Assembly (NCBI RefSeq): GCF_007625155.1
Contig: NZ_VMNK01000002.1
Span: 181,518 to 245,517, forward strand
Direction: 5' to 3'
Length of the DNA stretch: 64,000 bases
Source: Denitromonas halophila
GTDB lineage: Bacteria > Pseudomonadota > Gammaproteobacteria > Burkholderiales > Rhodocyclaceae
Part shown: positions 26,777 to 37,167 of the stretch, piece by piece
How positions within the stretch are numbered: the stretch's first letter is position 1
How the letters are laid out: each line of letters starts with the position of its first letter
Notes under the pieces: generated by a model
Seen by the model: the letters and a program-made list of their open reading frames with translations, nothing else
Told to the model about the DNA's origin: nothing
Database searches by the model: none
Made by a program: the position numbers and the translations under genes

Positions 26777-29700
26777 CTATTTCGTGGGCTTTTTCGCCGC
26801 CGCGCGGTATCGCTGCCGCAGTATTTCGGCACTTAAGGGGCGGTCGAACAGATAGCCCTGGCCGTGTGCGCAACCATGTTCGAGCAGGAAGCGGCGGTGC
26901 GCTTCGAGTTCGACGCCTTCGGCGATGACGTCCAGTCCGAGGTCGCCGGCCAGTGCTATGACGGAGCGCACGATGGCTTCGTCATTGGTGTCGGTGGTCA
27001 GGTCGGCGACGAAGCTCTTGTCGATCTTGAGCGTTCGGATCGGCAGTTTTTTGAGATAGCTGAGCGACGAATAGCCGGTGCCGAAGTCGTCGACGGAGAT
27101 GGGCACACCGAGTGCGGCGAGCCGGTGGATGGCGGCGACGCCGTCGTGGTCGGCAATGGCGGACTCGGTGATTTCCAGTTCCAGCCGCGCCGCGGGCAGG
27201 CGGGCACGGTTGAGCGCGTTCTGCACTTGATTGGGCAGGTCGGGCTGGCGCAGTTGGCGCACCGAGACATTGACCGCCATGCGCGGTGGTGACCAGCCTT
27301 GGGCGTCCCAGTCGCTCAGTTGCTGGCAGGCGGTATTGAGCACCCAGGCGCCAATCTCGTCGATCAGGCCGGATTCTTCGGCGATCGGAATGAAAACGTC
27401 GGGCGGGATCGCGCCCATCTCCGGGTGTGTCCAGCGCAGCAGGGCTTCGACGCCGATCAGCGCGCCGGTTTCCAGATCGACCTGTGGTTGATAGGCCAGC
27501 GTGAGCTGCTGATGCAGGGCCGCTTCGCGCAGCGCGGATTCGATGCGCAGGCGTTTGAGCGCACCATCGGTGAGGGACTGGGTGTAGAAGCGGAAACGGT
27601 TTTTGCCCAGTTGCTTGGCGTCGTACATGGCCGAGTCGGCATGCTGGATGAGTGTGCCGGCGTCGGTGCCGTCTTGCGGAAAGAGGCTGATGCCGACGCT
27701 GCCGCTCAGATACAACTGGTGGCCGGCGATATTGCGCGGCTCGCGCAGGACGCCGAGCAGTTTGTTGACGATGTGTTCGACGCTGGCGGGGGTGTCGATG
27801 GTGTCGACGAGCAGCACGAATTCGTCGCCACCGATGCGCGACAAGGTGTCTTCACGGCGGATATGGCGAAGCAGTTCGGTGGCGATGGCCTTGAGCAGTT
27901 CGTCGCCTACATGGTGGCCGAGACTGTCGTTCACATGTTTGAAGTTGTCGAGGTCGAGAAAGCACACCGCCAGGCTGTGTTGATGGCGCCGCGCGCGCTC
28001 GATGCTGTGGCCGAGCCGGTCGTGCAGCAGCATGCGGTTGGGCAGGCCGGTGAGTGCGTCGTGGTGGGCCAGGTGCGCCAGGCGGGCTTCGGAGCGCTTG
28101 ATGTCGCTGATGTCGGAGAACACGCCGGCGAAATGGGTGAGGGTGCCGGTGGGGTCGCGAACGGCGTTGATGGTCAGCCATTGCGGGTAGACCTCGCCAT
28201 TCTTGCGGCGATTCCAGATCTCGCCCTGCCAGCGATCGTCCGCTGTGACGGTAGCGCGCAGCGTGTCGTAGAAGGCCGCGTCGTGGCGGCCTGAGCTGAG
28301 CAGGCGCGGTGTCTGGCCGATCGCCTCGTGGTCGGCGTAGCCCGTGATTTCGCTGAATGCGCGGTTGACCGCAATGATCCGGTGCTGGGGGTCGGTGATC
28401 ATCACCCCTTCGCTGGAGCATTCGAAGACCTTGGCCCACAGGCGTAGCTGGGCTTCCATCTCGTGTTGCGCAGTGGTGTCGCGGCTATAGGCGAGGAGGC
28501 CATTGATCTGGCCGTGGGCGTCGCGCAGCGGGCGTTTGTAAGTGTCGAGAATCCGCTCACGCCCGGCCTTGTCGCGAACATGCTCGGTGCGCAGGTGAAT
28601 GCTTTTGCCGGTCAGGACCTTGCCGTCGCTGTTGTCGTCACGGTGCTGCGCTGTGGCGAGGCCGGGATCTGGCGCCGCTTGGCCGATCATGTCTTTGGGG
28701 GATTGCCCCAGTGCGCTGGCCATGGCCTGATTGACCAGGATGTAGCGTTGTTCGCGGTCCTTGGCGCAGATCCAGTCGGGTGAGGTGTCGATGATGGTGT
28801 GGAGCAGGTCGTGTGCGCTGCGCACTGCCGCTTCGGCCGCACGGGCGTCGGTCACGTCGAGACCGGAAGCCAGAATGCCGGTGATGCGTCCGTCCGGGTC
28901 GCGCAGCAAGGTGTTGGCCCAGGTGATGGCGCGCTCCTGGCCATTGGCGGTGAGGATGGGGTTCTCGTAGCGGCTGACTTCATTGCGGCCACCACTGACG
29001 AGTCTCCCAAATGCGGCTTGAACGTCAGCATGCAGGCGCGGGGGGAGGCAAAGTTCGAACCAGTTTCCGCCAACCAGATCCGCCTCGCTGCGGCCGACAA
29101 TTTCGCAGCCGATGCGGTTGATGAGCTGGATCCGGCCGGCTGGGCTGAGGACCAGCATGATCGCCCCTGCAACATCCAGATAGCGCTGGAGGGTGGCTTT
29201 CTCGCGGGCGAGTTCTTCGGTGCGTTGGTCCACTTCGATTTCAAGCCGCTGGCGGCGGGAGTCGACCTGTGCCGCCATGTGGTTGAAGCTGCGCGCCAGA
29301 CGGGCGAGTTCTTCGGTGTGTTCCGTCATGGATGGCGGCATGCGCACCGATGCTTCGCCAGCGGCGATGCGCTCCGAGGTGTCGATCAGTGCGCGCAAGG
29401 GGCGGGTGAGCTGTCGCGCGAAAAGACGGACGAGCACGATGGACAGGGCAGCAACCATGAGACTGAGCAGGAGCACGCGATTGCGGCGATCGACGATGTA
29501 TTCGAAGGCTTCGTCCTTGTCGCGGCGGACCACCAGCGTCCAGCCATCGTCGGCGCCGACCTGGAGGTAGCGGTAGGTGGCAATGTCGGTGCTGCCGTCA
29601 GGGCGGGGTTCGAGAAAGCTGCCTTCGATGCCTCGGCTTTTCACCGACGGTGGTGGGGGTGTGGAACTTCGCGTGGCGTTCCTGGGGGTTTGATGAGCCA

Positions 29701-30394
29701 GTTGCGTACCAGCGCCATCGATCAGATCGATGCGCCCGCTGGGCCCCAGCAGGACTTCGTCTGCCTGTGCGAGGGGTGCCAGCAGGTCGCCGGGCGGCAT
29801 GCGCAGCACCAGCGTGCCGAGCGTCTCGCCGGTGGGCGAGCGTATCTGGCGGGCCAGGATCAGCAAAAGGACATTCGTTGCCGCCTCGCGCTTGAGCATC
29901 ACGGTTTCGCTGGCCCCCGGGGTCAGGACCTTGTCCAGCCGGTGTGCGTTGGCCGGCGGGCGCGGGACGGTCGCGGCGGGTGCGGTGAGAAGGCTTCGGC
30001 CATCGGCGCTGATCAGCACCAGGCTGGCGTAGCGATCAGGATAGGCCCAGGCGAGATGTGCAAAGGCGTTCTCCAGCGCCTGTTGAAGCGACGCCCGGTC
30101 GAGTGGCTGCGCGCCGAGCAGGGCGCCGAACGCCGGTGTGCTGGCGAGAACCTGGAGATTGCCGCGACGTTCGCGTAAGTCGTTTGCGAGCTGGCGGATG
30201 CGGGCGTCGGCCTGGATGGACTGCGTGGCGATGATGTCGCTGATGCGTTGATCCCGGGCGCCTTTGAGGCTCAGCGGCGCGAACCCGTAATACCAGATGG
30301 CCACCATCGTCACGATGACGACGAGGATGCTCCCGCCGAAGACCAGACTGATCTTGGTGCTGAGGTTGGAGATGGCAAAAAGACGCGACCGCAT
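26777..30394 (-). CDS. membrane multi-PAS GGDEF-EAL cyclic-di-GMP enzyme
   Basis: The 1205-residue protein has an N-terminal membrane helix (about 15-38), a periplasmic Cache-like sensor (40-300), a second helix (LLLSLMVAALSIVLVRLFA), a HAMP linker, several PAS domains (about 400-780; VGRSEADLVGGNWFELC, FAGVFSDISDIKRSEARL), then GGDEF and EAL domains. The active-site GGDEF loop (RIGGDEFV, near residue 853) and the EAL motif (GVEALLRW, near 977; DDFGTGYSS) are both intact, so it may make or break cyclic-di-GMP. Its start lies 7 bases after the end of a broken solute-binding-protein gene, with which it formed an operon. Confidence 0.92.
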   Translation of the reverse strand: MRSRLFAISNLSTKISLVFGGSILVVIVTMVAIWYYGFAPLSLKGARDQRISDIIATQSIQADARIRQLANDLRERRGNLQVLASTPAFGALLGAQPLDRASLQQALENAFAHLAWAYPDRYASLVLISADGRSLLTAPAATVPRPPANAHRLDKVLTPGASETVMLKREAATNVLLLILARQIRSPTGETLGTLVLRMPPGDLLAPLAQADEVLLGPSGRIDLIDGAGTQLAHQTPRNATRSSTPPPPSVKSRGIEGSFLEPRPDGSTDIATYRYLQVGADDGWTLVVRRDKDEAFEYIVDRRNRVLLLSLMVAALSIVLVRLFARQLTRPLRALIDTSERIAAGEASVRMPPSMTEHTEELARLARSFNHMAAQVDSRRQRLEIEVDQRTEELAREKATLQRYLDVAGAIMLVLSPAGRIQLINRIGCEIVGRSEADLVGGNWFELCLPPRLHADVQAAFGRLVSGGRNEVSRYENPILTANGQERAITWANTLLRDPDGRITGILASGLDVTDARAAEAAVRSAHDLLHTIIDTSPDWICAKDREQRYILVNQAMASALGQSPKDMIGQAAPDPGLATAQHRDDNSDGKVLTGKSIHLRTEHVRDKAGRERILDTYKRPLRDAHGQINGLLAYSRDTTAQHEMEAQLRLWAKVFECSSEGVMITDPQHRIIAVNRAFSEITGYADHEAIGQTPRLLSSGRHDAAFYDTLRATVTADDRWQGEIWNRRKNGEVYPQWLTINAVRDPTGTLTHFAGVFSDISDIKRSEARLAHLAHHDALTGLPNRMLLHDRLGHSIERARRHQHSLAVCFLDLDNFKHVNDSLGHHVGDELLKAIATELLRHIRREDTLSRIGGDEFVLLVDTIDTPASVEHIVNKLLGVLREPRNIAGHQLYLSGSVGISLFPQDGTDAGTLIQHADSAMYDAKQLGKNRFRFYTQSLTDGALKRLRIESALREAALHQQLTLAYQPQVDLETGALIGVEALLRWTHPEMGAIPPDVFIPIAEESGLIDEIGAWVLNTACQQLSDWDAQGWSPPRMAVNVSVRQLRQPDLPNQVQNALNRARLPAARLELEITESAIADHDGVAAIHRLAALGVPISVDDFGTGYSSLSYLKKLPIRTLKIDKSFVADLTTDTNDEAIVRSVIALAGDLGLDVIAEGVELEAHRRFLLEHGCAHGQGYLFDRPLSAEILRQRYRAAAKKPTK

Positions 30395-30401
30395 AGCGCG
30401 G

Positions 30402-31167
30402 TTAACGGTCGTAATCGAAATTGTTTAAGCGGTATTTGGCTGGATCGGTCAGCACGTCGTGGAGACCGGTGTAAGAAAACGCGCGCTCGATCTGATCGCT
30501 GTTGATGGTGTTGGGTACTTTGCCAAGCCGCTGCAGCAAGGTGAGTTTTCCGCGCAGTCCGTGCATGCCGTGTGCCGAGGCGGGGATCATCGGGATCGCG
30601 GGCACGTCCAGCAATTCTGCACGCGTAATGTCGACCGCTTGCGCAACCGATGCCCGGGTGGGGCGTCCGGTCAGCTTTGCGCCGTCGGCCATGGCCCATC
30701 GGGCCGCTGTTTCAATGTTGGTACGACTGAGCTGCATCCAGCGGATCGCGCGCACCAGCGCCGCGATCACCTGACGTGCGGCTTGCGGATGGGCGGCGTC
30801 AAATGCGCGCGAGAGGAGCAGGTAATCGGTGCTGCGCCCGCGGAATACGATCCGGTGGCTGGCATGCTGCGATAGTGCGATGCTCGGCGCGGGCTCCCAG
30901 GCGTTCGACGATGTCGGGTCCGCGCCGGAACGCAAAGGTGTTCAGGTCATGGCCCAAGGGGTTGAGTGCGCGACGCAAAATGCGGTCTCGCCCCATGGCG
31001 GCGCCCACCAGTCCGGTCGGATAGCCCAAGGGCTGGACGCCGATATCGACGCCTTGGTCGCGCGGCGCCAGATCGTATCCATCGTAGACCACGTCCTCGT
31101 GACCGGCGGCCACGCCGGCGAAGCACACCAGGACAAGTGCGCACAGCAGGGCAGACATCTGTGTCAT
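30402..31167 (-). pseudogene. NMT1/SsuA-type periplasmic solute-binding protein with large internal deletion
   Basis: ATG 31167 (GGAGG upstream) gives a signal peptide, then VDIGVQPLGYPTGLVGAAMG and FAFRRGPDIVERLG. At about 30900 the homologous reading jumps to another frame with NAWEPAPSIALSQHASHRIV and runs to TAA 30402-30404 (YRLNNFDYDR end). In intact relatives roughly 110 residues lie between these parts, including the ligand-binding lobe, so both a deletion and a frame change occurred. A downstream PAS-GGDEF-EAL gene 7 bases on suggests the protein once fed a periplasmic ligand signal to cyclic-di-GMP turnover. The alignment is from memory of the family. Confidence 0.8.
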
Positions 31168-31306
31168 GCAGACCCTCCGCAAGCGGCGTTCATGCGCATG
31201 GTAGCCCAAGACAGCGCTCAGGCGTGGCGCCGCGCCAAGCTCAATGTTTGTCGCCGAATGCCGATAAGAAAACAAAATACAAATCAGCTCTGGAGACAAT
31301 ACGCCG

Positions 31307-32305
31307 ATGACTCAGCGCACACCTCGGCCGGGCGAAGTGGATGCGGCTGTGGCCGACCAGAGCTTTGCGATTGCCTTGATGCAGCATCTGGTGGTGCCAA
31401 CCTTCGTGCTCGACGCGGACGGAAAGGTGTCAATCTGGAACCGCGCCTGCGAACGACTGACGGGGGTGCCGGCGAGCGAGGTGCTCGGGACGCACGACCA
31501 TGGGTTTGCCTTCTACGACGACCCCCGGCCCTGCCTGGCAGATCTGATCGCGCAGGGGCGGACCGCCGAAATCGAAGGCTTTTACGCGGCCTATGACATC
31601 GACTCCAGCAGTCAGCTTGGCTTTCATGTCGAGAACTGGTGCCGCATGCCTCGTGCCGGGACCCGGCTTTACCTGGCGGTGGATGCCGGCCCGATCTATG
31701 ACGAAGCGGGCCACCTGGTAGCCGTTGTCGAGACGCTGCGTGACATGACCGTGCAAAAAGAGGCACAGATTCAGCTCGAGCAGCTGGCCTCGAAAGATTC
31801 CCTGACCGGCCTGGCCAATCGCCGCGCCTTTGATGAGCGATTGGCGGCCGAGTGGCGGCGTTGCCAGCGGGGTGGGCAGATGCTGTCCATCATCATGATG
31901 GATGTCGATCACTTCAAGGCTTACAACGATACCTATGGGCACCCGCAGGGCGATGCCTGTCTGCGCAGTGTGGCTTCGGTGCTCGCCGGTGTGGCGGCGC
32001 GGACCGGCGACCTGGCAGCGCGCTATGGCGGAGAAGAGTTCGTGGTGGTGCTGCCCGGCACCAATGCGGCCGGCGCGCGGGTGGTGGCCGAACGGATACG
32101 TACCGCGATTTCGGCGCTGAACATTCCGCATGTGAGGTCATCGGTGGCAGAGCATGTGACGGTGAGCTTGGGCACCGCGAGTGCAGACCCCTCGAAACTG
32201 GCCGCCAATGCTCTGCTGATGGCGGCTGACCAGGCCTTGTATTCGGCCAAGAGCGCCGGGAGAAATCGCGTCAAGACAGCGTCCGACTTGGTCAGCGGCG
32301 CCTGA
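31307..32305 (+). CDS. PAS-GGDEF diguanylate cyclase
   Basis: The 332-residue protein has one PAS domain (residues 20-160; FVLDADGKVSIWNRACERL, EVLGTHDHGF) and a GGDEF domain (165-325; DSLTGLANRRAF, MDVDHFKAYNDTYGH, YGGEEFVVVLP near 241). The GGEEF active site is intact. No signal peptide or membrane segment is evident, so it should be cytosolic and synthesise cyclic-di-GMP. It is divergent from the broken solute-binding gene and 26777-30394 enzyme, giving two cyclic-di-GMP genes side by side. A strong two-way terminator follows. Confidence 0.92.
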   Translation: MTQRTPRPGEVDAAVADQSFAIALMQHLVVPTFVLDADGKVSIWNRACERLTGVPASEVLGTHDHGFAFYDDPRPCLADLIAQGRTAEIEGFYAAYDIDSSSQLGFHVENWCRMPRAGTRLYLAVDAGPIYDEAGHLVAVVETLRDMTVQKEAQIQLEQLASKDSLTGLANRRAFDERLAAEWRRCQRGGQMLSIIMMDVDHFKAYNDTYGHPQGDACLRSVASVLAGVAARTGDLAARYGGEEFVVVLPGTNAAGARVVAERIRTAISALNIPHVRSSVAEHVTVSLGTASADPSKLAANALLMAADQALYSAKSAGRNRVKTASDLVSGA

Positions 32306-32326
32306 CACGGCAGGGTGTTGCAATAC

Positions 32327-32362
32327 AAAAGGGGCCGCTCGCATTCGCGAACGGCCCCTTTT
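32327..32362. terminator. bidirectional intrinsic terminator between diguanylate cyclase and aceA
   Basis: AAAAGGGGCCG (32327-32337) pairs perfectly with CGGCCCCTTTT (32352-32362). The T-run on each strand makes it work for both converging genes. Confidence 0.85.
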
Positions 32363-32406
32363 GCGTGATGCACTGAGCCTTTCGGATCAGTGCAGACACC
32401 AACAGC

Positions 32407-33720
32407 TTAGTGGAACTGCTCTTCTTCGGTCGAGCCGGTCAGCGCCTTGACGCTGGACGAGCCACCCTGGATCACGGTGGTGACATCGTCGAAGTAGCCA
32501 GCACCGACTTCCTGCTGGTGCGACACGAAGGTGTAACCCTTGTCGCGCGCGGCAAATTCCTGCTCCTGCACCATCTCGGTGTAGTGCTTCATGCCTTCGC
32601 CCTGTGCGTAGGCGTGGGCAAACTGGAAGGTGTTGTACCAGTTGATGTGGATACCGGCCAACGTGATGAACTGGTACTTGTAGCCCATGGCTGCGAGCTC
32701 GTCCTGGAACTTGGCGATGGTCGCGTCATCCAGGTTCTTCTTCCAGTTGAAGGACGGCGAGCAGTTGTAGGACAGCAGCTTGCCCGGGCAGGCGGCATGC
32801 ACGGCTTGCGCGAATTCGCGGGCAAAGCCCAGATCCGGCGTGCCAGTCTCGCACCACACGAGGTCAGCGTACGGGGCGTAAGCCACGCCACGGCTGATGG
32901 CCTGCTCGAGACCGTTCTTGACGCGGTAGAAGCCTTCCTGGGTGCGCTCACCGGTGAGGAAGGGCTTGTCGTTGGCGTCGTAGTCGCTGGTGATCAGGTT
33001 GGCGGCTTCGGCATCGGTACGGGCCAGGATCAGGGTCGGCACGTTCATCACGTCGGCAGCGAAACGGGCAGCGGTCAGCTTCTCGACGGCTTCGCGGGTC
33101 GGCACGAGCACCTTGCCACCCATGTGGCCGCATTTCTTCACGGCAGCCAGCTGGTCTTCGAAGTGAACACCGGCGGCACCGGCGGAGATCATGTTCTTCA
33201 TTAGTTCGAAGGCGTTCAGCACTCCACCGAAACCGGCTTCCGCGTCAGCGACGATCGGCAGGAAGTAGTCGACGAAGTCCTTGTCGCCCGGGTTGATGTC
33301 ACGCGACCACTGGATTTCGTCAGCGCGCTTGAAGGTGTTGTTGATACGACGCACCATGGTCGGCACGGAGTCGTAGGCGTACAGCGACTGGTCCGGGTAC
33401 ATGGTTTCAGAGGTGTTGCCGTCGGCAGCAACCTGCCAGCCGGACAGATACACGGCTTCCAGGCCGGCCTTGGCTTGCTGCATGGCCTGGCCGGCGGTGA
33501 TGGCGCCGAAGGCATTGACGTAGCCTTTCTTGGCGCCGCCGTTGACCTTGTCCCACAGCTTCTCGGCACCACGCTGAGCCAGCGTGTACTCGGGCTGCAG
33601 GCTACCGCGCAGACGCACGACGTCTTCTGCGCTGTAACCGCGCTTGACGCTCTTCCAGCGGGGGTTTTCTGCCCAGTCTTTTTTCAGGGCGGCGATTTGC
33701 TGTTCACGGGATTGGGTCAT
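32407..33720 (-). CDS. aceA: isocitrate lyase
   Basis: The 437-residue enzyme cleaves isocitrate to glyoxylate and succinate, first step of the glyoxylate shunt for growth on acetate or fatty acids. The signature KKCGHMGGK with the catalytic Cys is near residues 191-199, and [10 protein letters not shown] and [10 protein letters not shown] are typical of ICL. AAGGAAA lies 6 bases before ATG 33720. The gene is alone, between a bidirectional terminator and a promoter region with a perfect palindrome (see 33838-33882). No malate synthase is in the window. Confidence 0.97.
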   Translation of the reverse strand: MTQSREQQIAALKKDWAENPRWKSVKRGYSAEDVVRLRGSLQPEYTLAQRGAEKLWDKVNGGAKKGYVNAFGAITAGQAMQQAKAGLEAVYLSGWQVAADGNTSETMYPDQSLYAYDSVPTMVRRINNTFKRADEIQWSRDINPGDKDFVDYFLPIVADAEAGFGGVLNAFELMKNMISAGAAGVHFEDQLAAVKKCGHMGGKVLVPTREAVEKLTAARFAADVMNVPTLILARTDAEAANLITSDYDANDKPFLTGERTQEGFYRVKNGLEQAISRGVAYAPYADLVWCETGTPDLGFAREFAQAVHAACPGKLLSYNCSPSFNWKKNLDDATIAKFQDELAAMGYKYQFITLAGIHINWYNTFQFAHAYAQGEGMKHYTEMVQEQEFAARDKGYTFVSHQQEVGAGYFDDVTTVIQGGSSSVKALTGSTEEEQFH

Positions 33721-33837
33721 GATGGTTTCCTTGTGTTGCGATGAAAACAGGGAGGGAGCCTGTCATTGAGCTTGCTATCTCGCAGCGCGCTGTATCGGCT
33801 TTGACCTCAACAATACAGCGCATCCGGCAGTGAGAAA

Positions 33838-33866
33838 ATTATAGGCGTCTTTTTGCACAGCAGCAA
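33838..33866 (-). promoter_or_regulatory. candidate sigma-70 promoter of aceA
   Basis: On the minus strand TTGCTG (33861-33866) is followed after 17 bases by a perfect TATAAT (33838-33843). It lies about 118 bases upstream of the aceA start codon. Confidence 0.6.
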
Positions 33867-33870
33867 TATG

Positions 33871-33882
33871 TCTTATATAAGA
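33871..33882. promoter_or_regulatory. palindromic operator candidate upstream of aceA
   Basis: TCTTATATAAGA is a perfect 12-base palindrome, followed by the half-similar GATATAAG. It lies just upstream of the -35 element of the aceA promoter candidate, a place suited to a regulator of the glyoxylate shunt. AT-rich palindromes of this shape are typical for GntR-type repressors, but no regulator is identified. Confidence 0.45.
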
Positions 33883-34000
33883 TATAAGAAAAACATTGTT
33901 GTTATTTATCAGTGGCTTGGCGATTGTTTCTCATATTGCGGAAAGCGTTTCAGCTTTATGAAAAAAATTTTGGTGCTGGCGCACCTGGTGCTGCGGTTGT

Positions 34001-34480
34001 TTAAATCAGCGCGCGGCTCGCTACGAGTACGCCGTCTTCGTCGGCATACAGCATTTCGCCTGGTGTAAAGGTGACGCCGCCGAAGGTCACCGGGATGTCC
34101 ACATCGCCTGCACCCTTCTTGACGCTCTTGCGTGGATGCGTGCCCAGCGCAAACACCCCGACCGGCATGCTTGAAATCGCTTTGGCGTCGCGAATGCAGC
34201 CATAGACCACGATCCCTGCCCAGCCGTTGTTGACCGCCAGCACGGCGAGCTGGTCACCAACCATCGCGCAGCGCATCGAGCCGCCGCCATCAATGACGAG
34301 TACTCGCCCGTTGCCGGCGCCTTCGAGCGCAGTGCGAACCAGACTGTTGTCCTCGAAAACCTTGAGTGTGGTGACCGGACCTGAAAATGCGGGCTTGCCG
34401 CCAAAGCTATGGAACATCGGCGCGACGACACGGACTTCGGCGTCGAACTGGTCGCACAAATCGGCATTTTGAAAACTCAT
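34001..34480 (-). CDS. rraA: RraA-family protein (regulator of RNase E or 4-hydroxy-4-methyl-2-oxoglutarate aldolase)
   Basis: The 159-residue protein carries the RraA fold throughout: LCDQFDAEVRVV, FGGKPAFSGPVTTLK, VLVIDGGGSMRCAMVGDQLAV and NGWAGIVVYGCIRD. In the family this either binds RNase E and inhibits it or, with G-x20-R-D (present here: GD and RD), acts as a metal-dependent aldolase/decarboxylase. Both roles are possible. ATG 34480 has GAGGAGA 8 bases upstream. It is about 100 bases from the end of clpA with a terminator between, so probably its own unit. Confidence 0.88.
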   Translation of the reverse strand: MSFQNADLCDQFDAEVRVVAPMFHSFGGKPAFSGPVTTLKVFEDNSLVRTALEGAGNGRVLVIDGGGSMRCAMVGDQLAVLAVNNGWAGIVVYGCIRDAKAISSMPVGVFALGTHPRKSVKKGAGDVDIPVTFGGVTFTPGEMLYADEDGVLVASRALI

Positions 34481-34531
34481 GGTGACATCTCCTCGGCGAG
34501 TGAAGTGGCCGGCAGTGTAGCAATCGCGGGC

Positions 34532-34559
34532 AAAAAAAGGGCGGCTCAGCGAGCCGCCC
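34532..34559 (-). terminator. intrinsic terminator of the clpS-clpA unit
   Basis: On the minus strand GGGCGGCT pairs with AGCCGCCC (34539-34546 with 34552-34559) and is followed by seven Ts (34532-34538), 20 bases after the clpA stop. Confidence 0.85.
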
Positions 34560-34579
34560 GATACCGTGTGACACGGAGT

Positions 34580-36856
34580 TCAGTGGGTTGGGGCCAAGGC
34601 TTCATCCAGTGACAGCACCACTTTTTCTTCATCGTCCAGATCAATGGTCACCCGGCCGCCATTGGCCAGTCGGCCAAACAGCAACTCGTCGGCCAGGGCC
34701 GAGCGGATGGTGTCCTGGATCAGACGCGCCATGGGCCGTGCGCCCATCAGCGGATCGAAGCCCTCGGCCGCCAGCCAGGTGCGCAGTTTGTCAGTGAATG
34801 TGGCTTCGACTTTTTTCTCGTGCAACTGCGCTTCGAGCTGGGTGAGGAACTTGTCGACCACCCGCAGGATGACGGTGTTGTCCAGCGCCCGGAACGAGAT
34901 GGATGCATCCAGGCGATTGCGGAACTCCGGCGAGAACATGCGCTTGATGTCTGCCATTTCGTCGCCCGATTCTCGTTTGGCGGCAAAGCCCATGACGGTC
35001 TTTTGCATCGCCTCGGCGCCCGCGTTGGTGGTCATGATGATGATCACGTTGCGGAAGTCGGTCTGGCGGCCATTGTTGTCGGTGAGCGTGCCGTGGTCCA
35101 TTACCTGCAGCAGGATATTGAAGATGTCCGGATGCGCCTTTTCGATCTCGTCGAGCAACAGCACGCAGTGCGGCTTCTTGGTGATGGCTTCGGTGAGCAA
35201 GCCGCCCTGATCGAAGCCGACATAGCCCGGGGGCGCGCCAATGAGCCGGCTGACCGCATGGCGCTCCATGTACTCGGACATGTCGAAGCGCTCGAGTTCG
35301 ATGCCCAGCGTGTAGGCCAGTTGGCGCGCCACTTCGGTCTTGCCGACGCCGGTCGGGCCGCTGAACAGGAAGCTGCCAATCGGCCGGCCCGGGCTGCCAA
35401 GCCCCGAGCGTGACATCTTGATGGCTTTTGCCAGGGCGTCGATCGCCGGATCCTGGCCGAAAACGACGTTTTTCAGGTCGCGATCGAGCGTCTTGAGCGC
35501 GGTCTTGTCGTCGTTGGACACGGTGCGCGGCGGGATGCGGGCGATCTTCGCCACGATCTCTTCAACTTCGCCCTTGCCGATGGTCTTGCGCTGCTTGGAC
35601 TTGGGCAGGATGCGTTGCGCGGCGCCGGCTTCGTCGATCACGTCGATGGCTTTGTCGGGCAGATGGCGGTCGTTGATGTACTTGGCCGACAGCTCGGCCG
35701 CCGAGGCCAGCGCGGCTGCCGAGTAGCGCACTTTGTGATGCTCTTCAAAGCGGCTCTTGAGCCCTTTGAGAATCTCGACGGTTTCTGCAATCGACGGCTC
35801 GGGCACATCGATCTTCTGGAAGCGCCGCGACAGCGCATGGTCCTTCTCGAAAATCTGGCGGAACTCACTGTAGGTGGTCGCGCCGATGCACTTGAGCTGG
35901 CCGCTGGAGAGCGCCGGCTTGAGCAGGTTCGACGCGTCGAGCGTGCCGCCCGAGGCCGCACCGGCACCGATCAAGGTGTGGATCTCGTCGATGAACAGAA
36001 TTGAGTGCTCGTTTTCGAGCAGCTGCTTGAGAACGGCCTTCAGGCGTTGCTCGAAGTCGCCGCGATACTTGGTGCCAGCGAGCAGGGCGCCCATGTCGAG
36101 TGCGTAGACCTGGGCGTCGATCAGCACGTCCGGAATCCGCCCCTCGACCACGCGACGTGCGAGGCCCTCGGCGATGGCCGTTTTGCCGACGCCGGCCTCA
36201 CCGACCAGCAGCGGATTGTTCTTGCGGCGGCGGCAGAGTGTCTGGATGACGCGCTCGACTTCCTTGTCGCGGCCGATCAAGGGGTCGATCTTGCCCATCA
36301 GCGCTTGCTGGTTGAGGTTCTGGGTAAAGCTCTCAAGCGCGCCGCCAGGCTGGGCGCTTTCGCCCTCGGGCGATTCTGGCTCTGCATCATGGCCCTTGGG
36401 TGCCTCGGGCGCATTGCCGTGGCCGCCCTTGGCAATACCGTGCGAAATGAAGTTCACCACGTCCAGTCGCGATACCTCCTGGCGCTGCAGGAAATACACC
36501 GCATGCGATTCCTTCTCGCCGAAGATGGCTACGAGCACATTCGCGCCAGTGACCTCCTTCTTGCCCGATGACTGGACGTGCAGGATGGCGCGCTGGATGA
36601 CACGCTGAAAACCCAGCGTTGGCTGGGTGTCGATGTCCTCGTCGCCCTCCACGGTGGGCGTGTGCTCACTGATGAAATCGGTGAGTTCGCGCCGCAGGGT
36701 CTCGATGTTGGCCGAGCAGGCCCGGAGCACCTCAGCGGCTGATGGGTTGTCGAGCAAGGCGAGGAGCAGGTGCTCCACGGTAATGAATTCGTGCCGTTTC
36801 TGGCGCGCCTCGACGAAGGCCATGTGAAGGCTGACTTCCAGTTCTTGCGCAATCAT
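34580..36856 (-). CDS. clpA: ATP-dependent Clp protease ATP-binding subunit ClpA
   Basis: The 758-residue AAA+ unfoldase delivers substrates to ClpP. An N-domain (1-145) that binds ClpS is followed by two ATPase modules with Walker A GEAGVGKT (near 217) and GPTGVGKT (near 498), and SVLFIDE-type Walker B motifs ([27 protein letters not shown]). The linker between N-domain and first module is rich in Glu, Pro and Gly (about 145-170). It follows clpS by 2 bases, the usual operon. No clpP is in the window. Confidence 0.97.
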   Translation of the reverse strand: MIAQELEVSLHMAFVEARQKRHEFITVEHLLLALLDNPSAAEVLRACSANIETLRRELTDFISEHTPTVEGDEDIDTQPTLGFQRVIQRAILHVQSSGKKEVTGANVLVAIFGEKESHAVYFLQRQEVSRLDVVNFISHGIAKGGHGNAPEAPKGHDAEPESPEGESAQPGGALESFTQNLNQQALMGKIDPLIGRDKEVERVIQTLCRRRKNNPLLVGEAGVGKTAIAEGLARRVVEGRIPDVLIDAQVYALDMGALLAGTKYRGDFEQRLKAVLKQLLENEHSILFIDEIHTLIGAGAASGGTLDASNLLKPALSSGQLKCIGATTYSEFRQIFEKDHALSRRFQKIDVPEPSIAETVEILKGLKSRFEEHHKVRYSAAALASAAELSAKYINDRHLPDKAIDVIDEAGAAQRILPKSKQRKTIGKGEVEEIVAKIARIPPRTVSNDDKTALKTLDRDLKNVVFGQDPAIDALAKAIKMSRSGLGSPGRPIGSFLFSGPTGVGKTEVARQLAYTLGIELERFDMSEYMERHAVSRLIGAPPGYVGFDQGGLLTEAITKKPHCVLLLDEIEKAHPDIFNILLQVMDHGTLTDNNGRQTDFRNVIIIMTTNAGAEAMQKTVMGFAAKRESGDEMADIKRMFSPEFRNRLDASISFRALDNTVILRVVDKFLTQLEAQLHEKKVEATFTDKLRTWLAAEGFDPLMGARPMARLIQDTIRSALADELLFGRLANGGRVTIDLDDEEKVVLSLDEALAPTH

Positions 36857-36858
36857 TC

Positions 36859-37167
36859 TCAGTTCTCCTCCATCACACAGGCCAACGGATGTTGGTGTTG
36901 CCGGGCATGAGCGATGACTTGCTCAACCTTGGTTGCGGCGATGTCTTTCGGAAACGTTCCGCATACGCCACGCCCCTCCGTATGTACTTGGAGCATGACA
37001 CGAGTCGCGCGTTCGCGGTCTAGCGCAAAAAAACGTTGCAACACACTGACGACGAAATCCATGGGGGTGAAGTCGTCGTTAAGCAAAAGCACTTTGTACA
37101 TGCGCGGCGGACCGACTCGCGTCTTTTCCGCCTCTAGCAAAGAATCGTCTTGTTTCTTGACTGCCAT
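36859..37167 (-). CDS. clpS: ATP-dependent Clp protease adaptor ClpS
   Basis: The 102-residue adaptor recognises N-degron substrates and hands them to Clp[24 protein letters not shown] is the diagnostic region, with NDD for N-terminal amino group binding; [16 protein letters not shown] and [10 protein letters not shown] complete it. ATG 37167 gives the usual length; a start at 37176 is nearly equal, and neither has a strong ribosome site. Cotranscribed with clpA. Confidence 0.95.
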   Translation of the reverse strand: MAVKKQDDSLLEAEKTRVGPPRMYKVLLLNDDFTPMDFVVSVLQRFFALDRERATRVMLQVHTEGRGVCGTFPKDIAATKVEQVIAHARQHQHPLACVMEEN

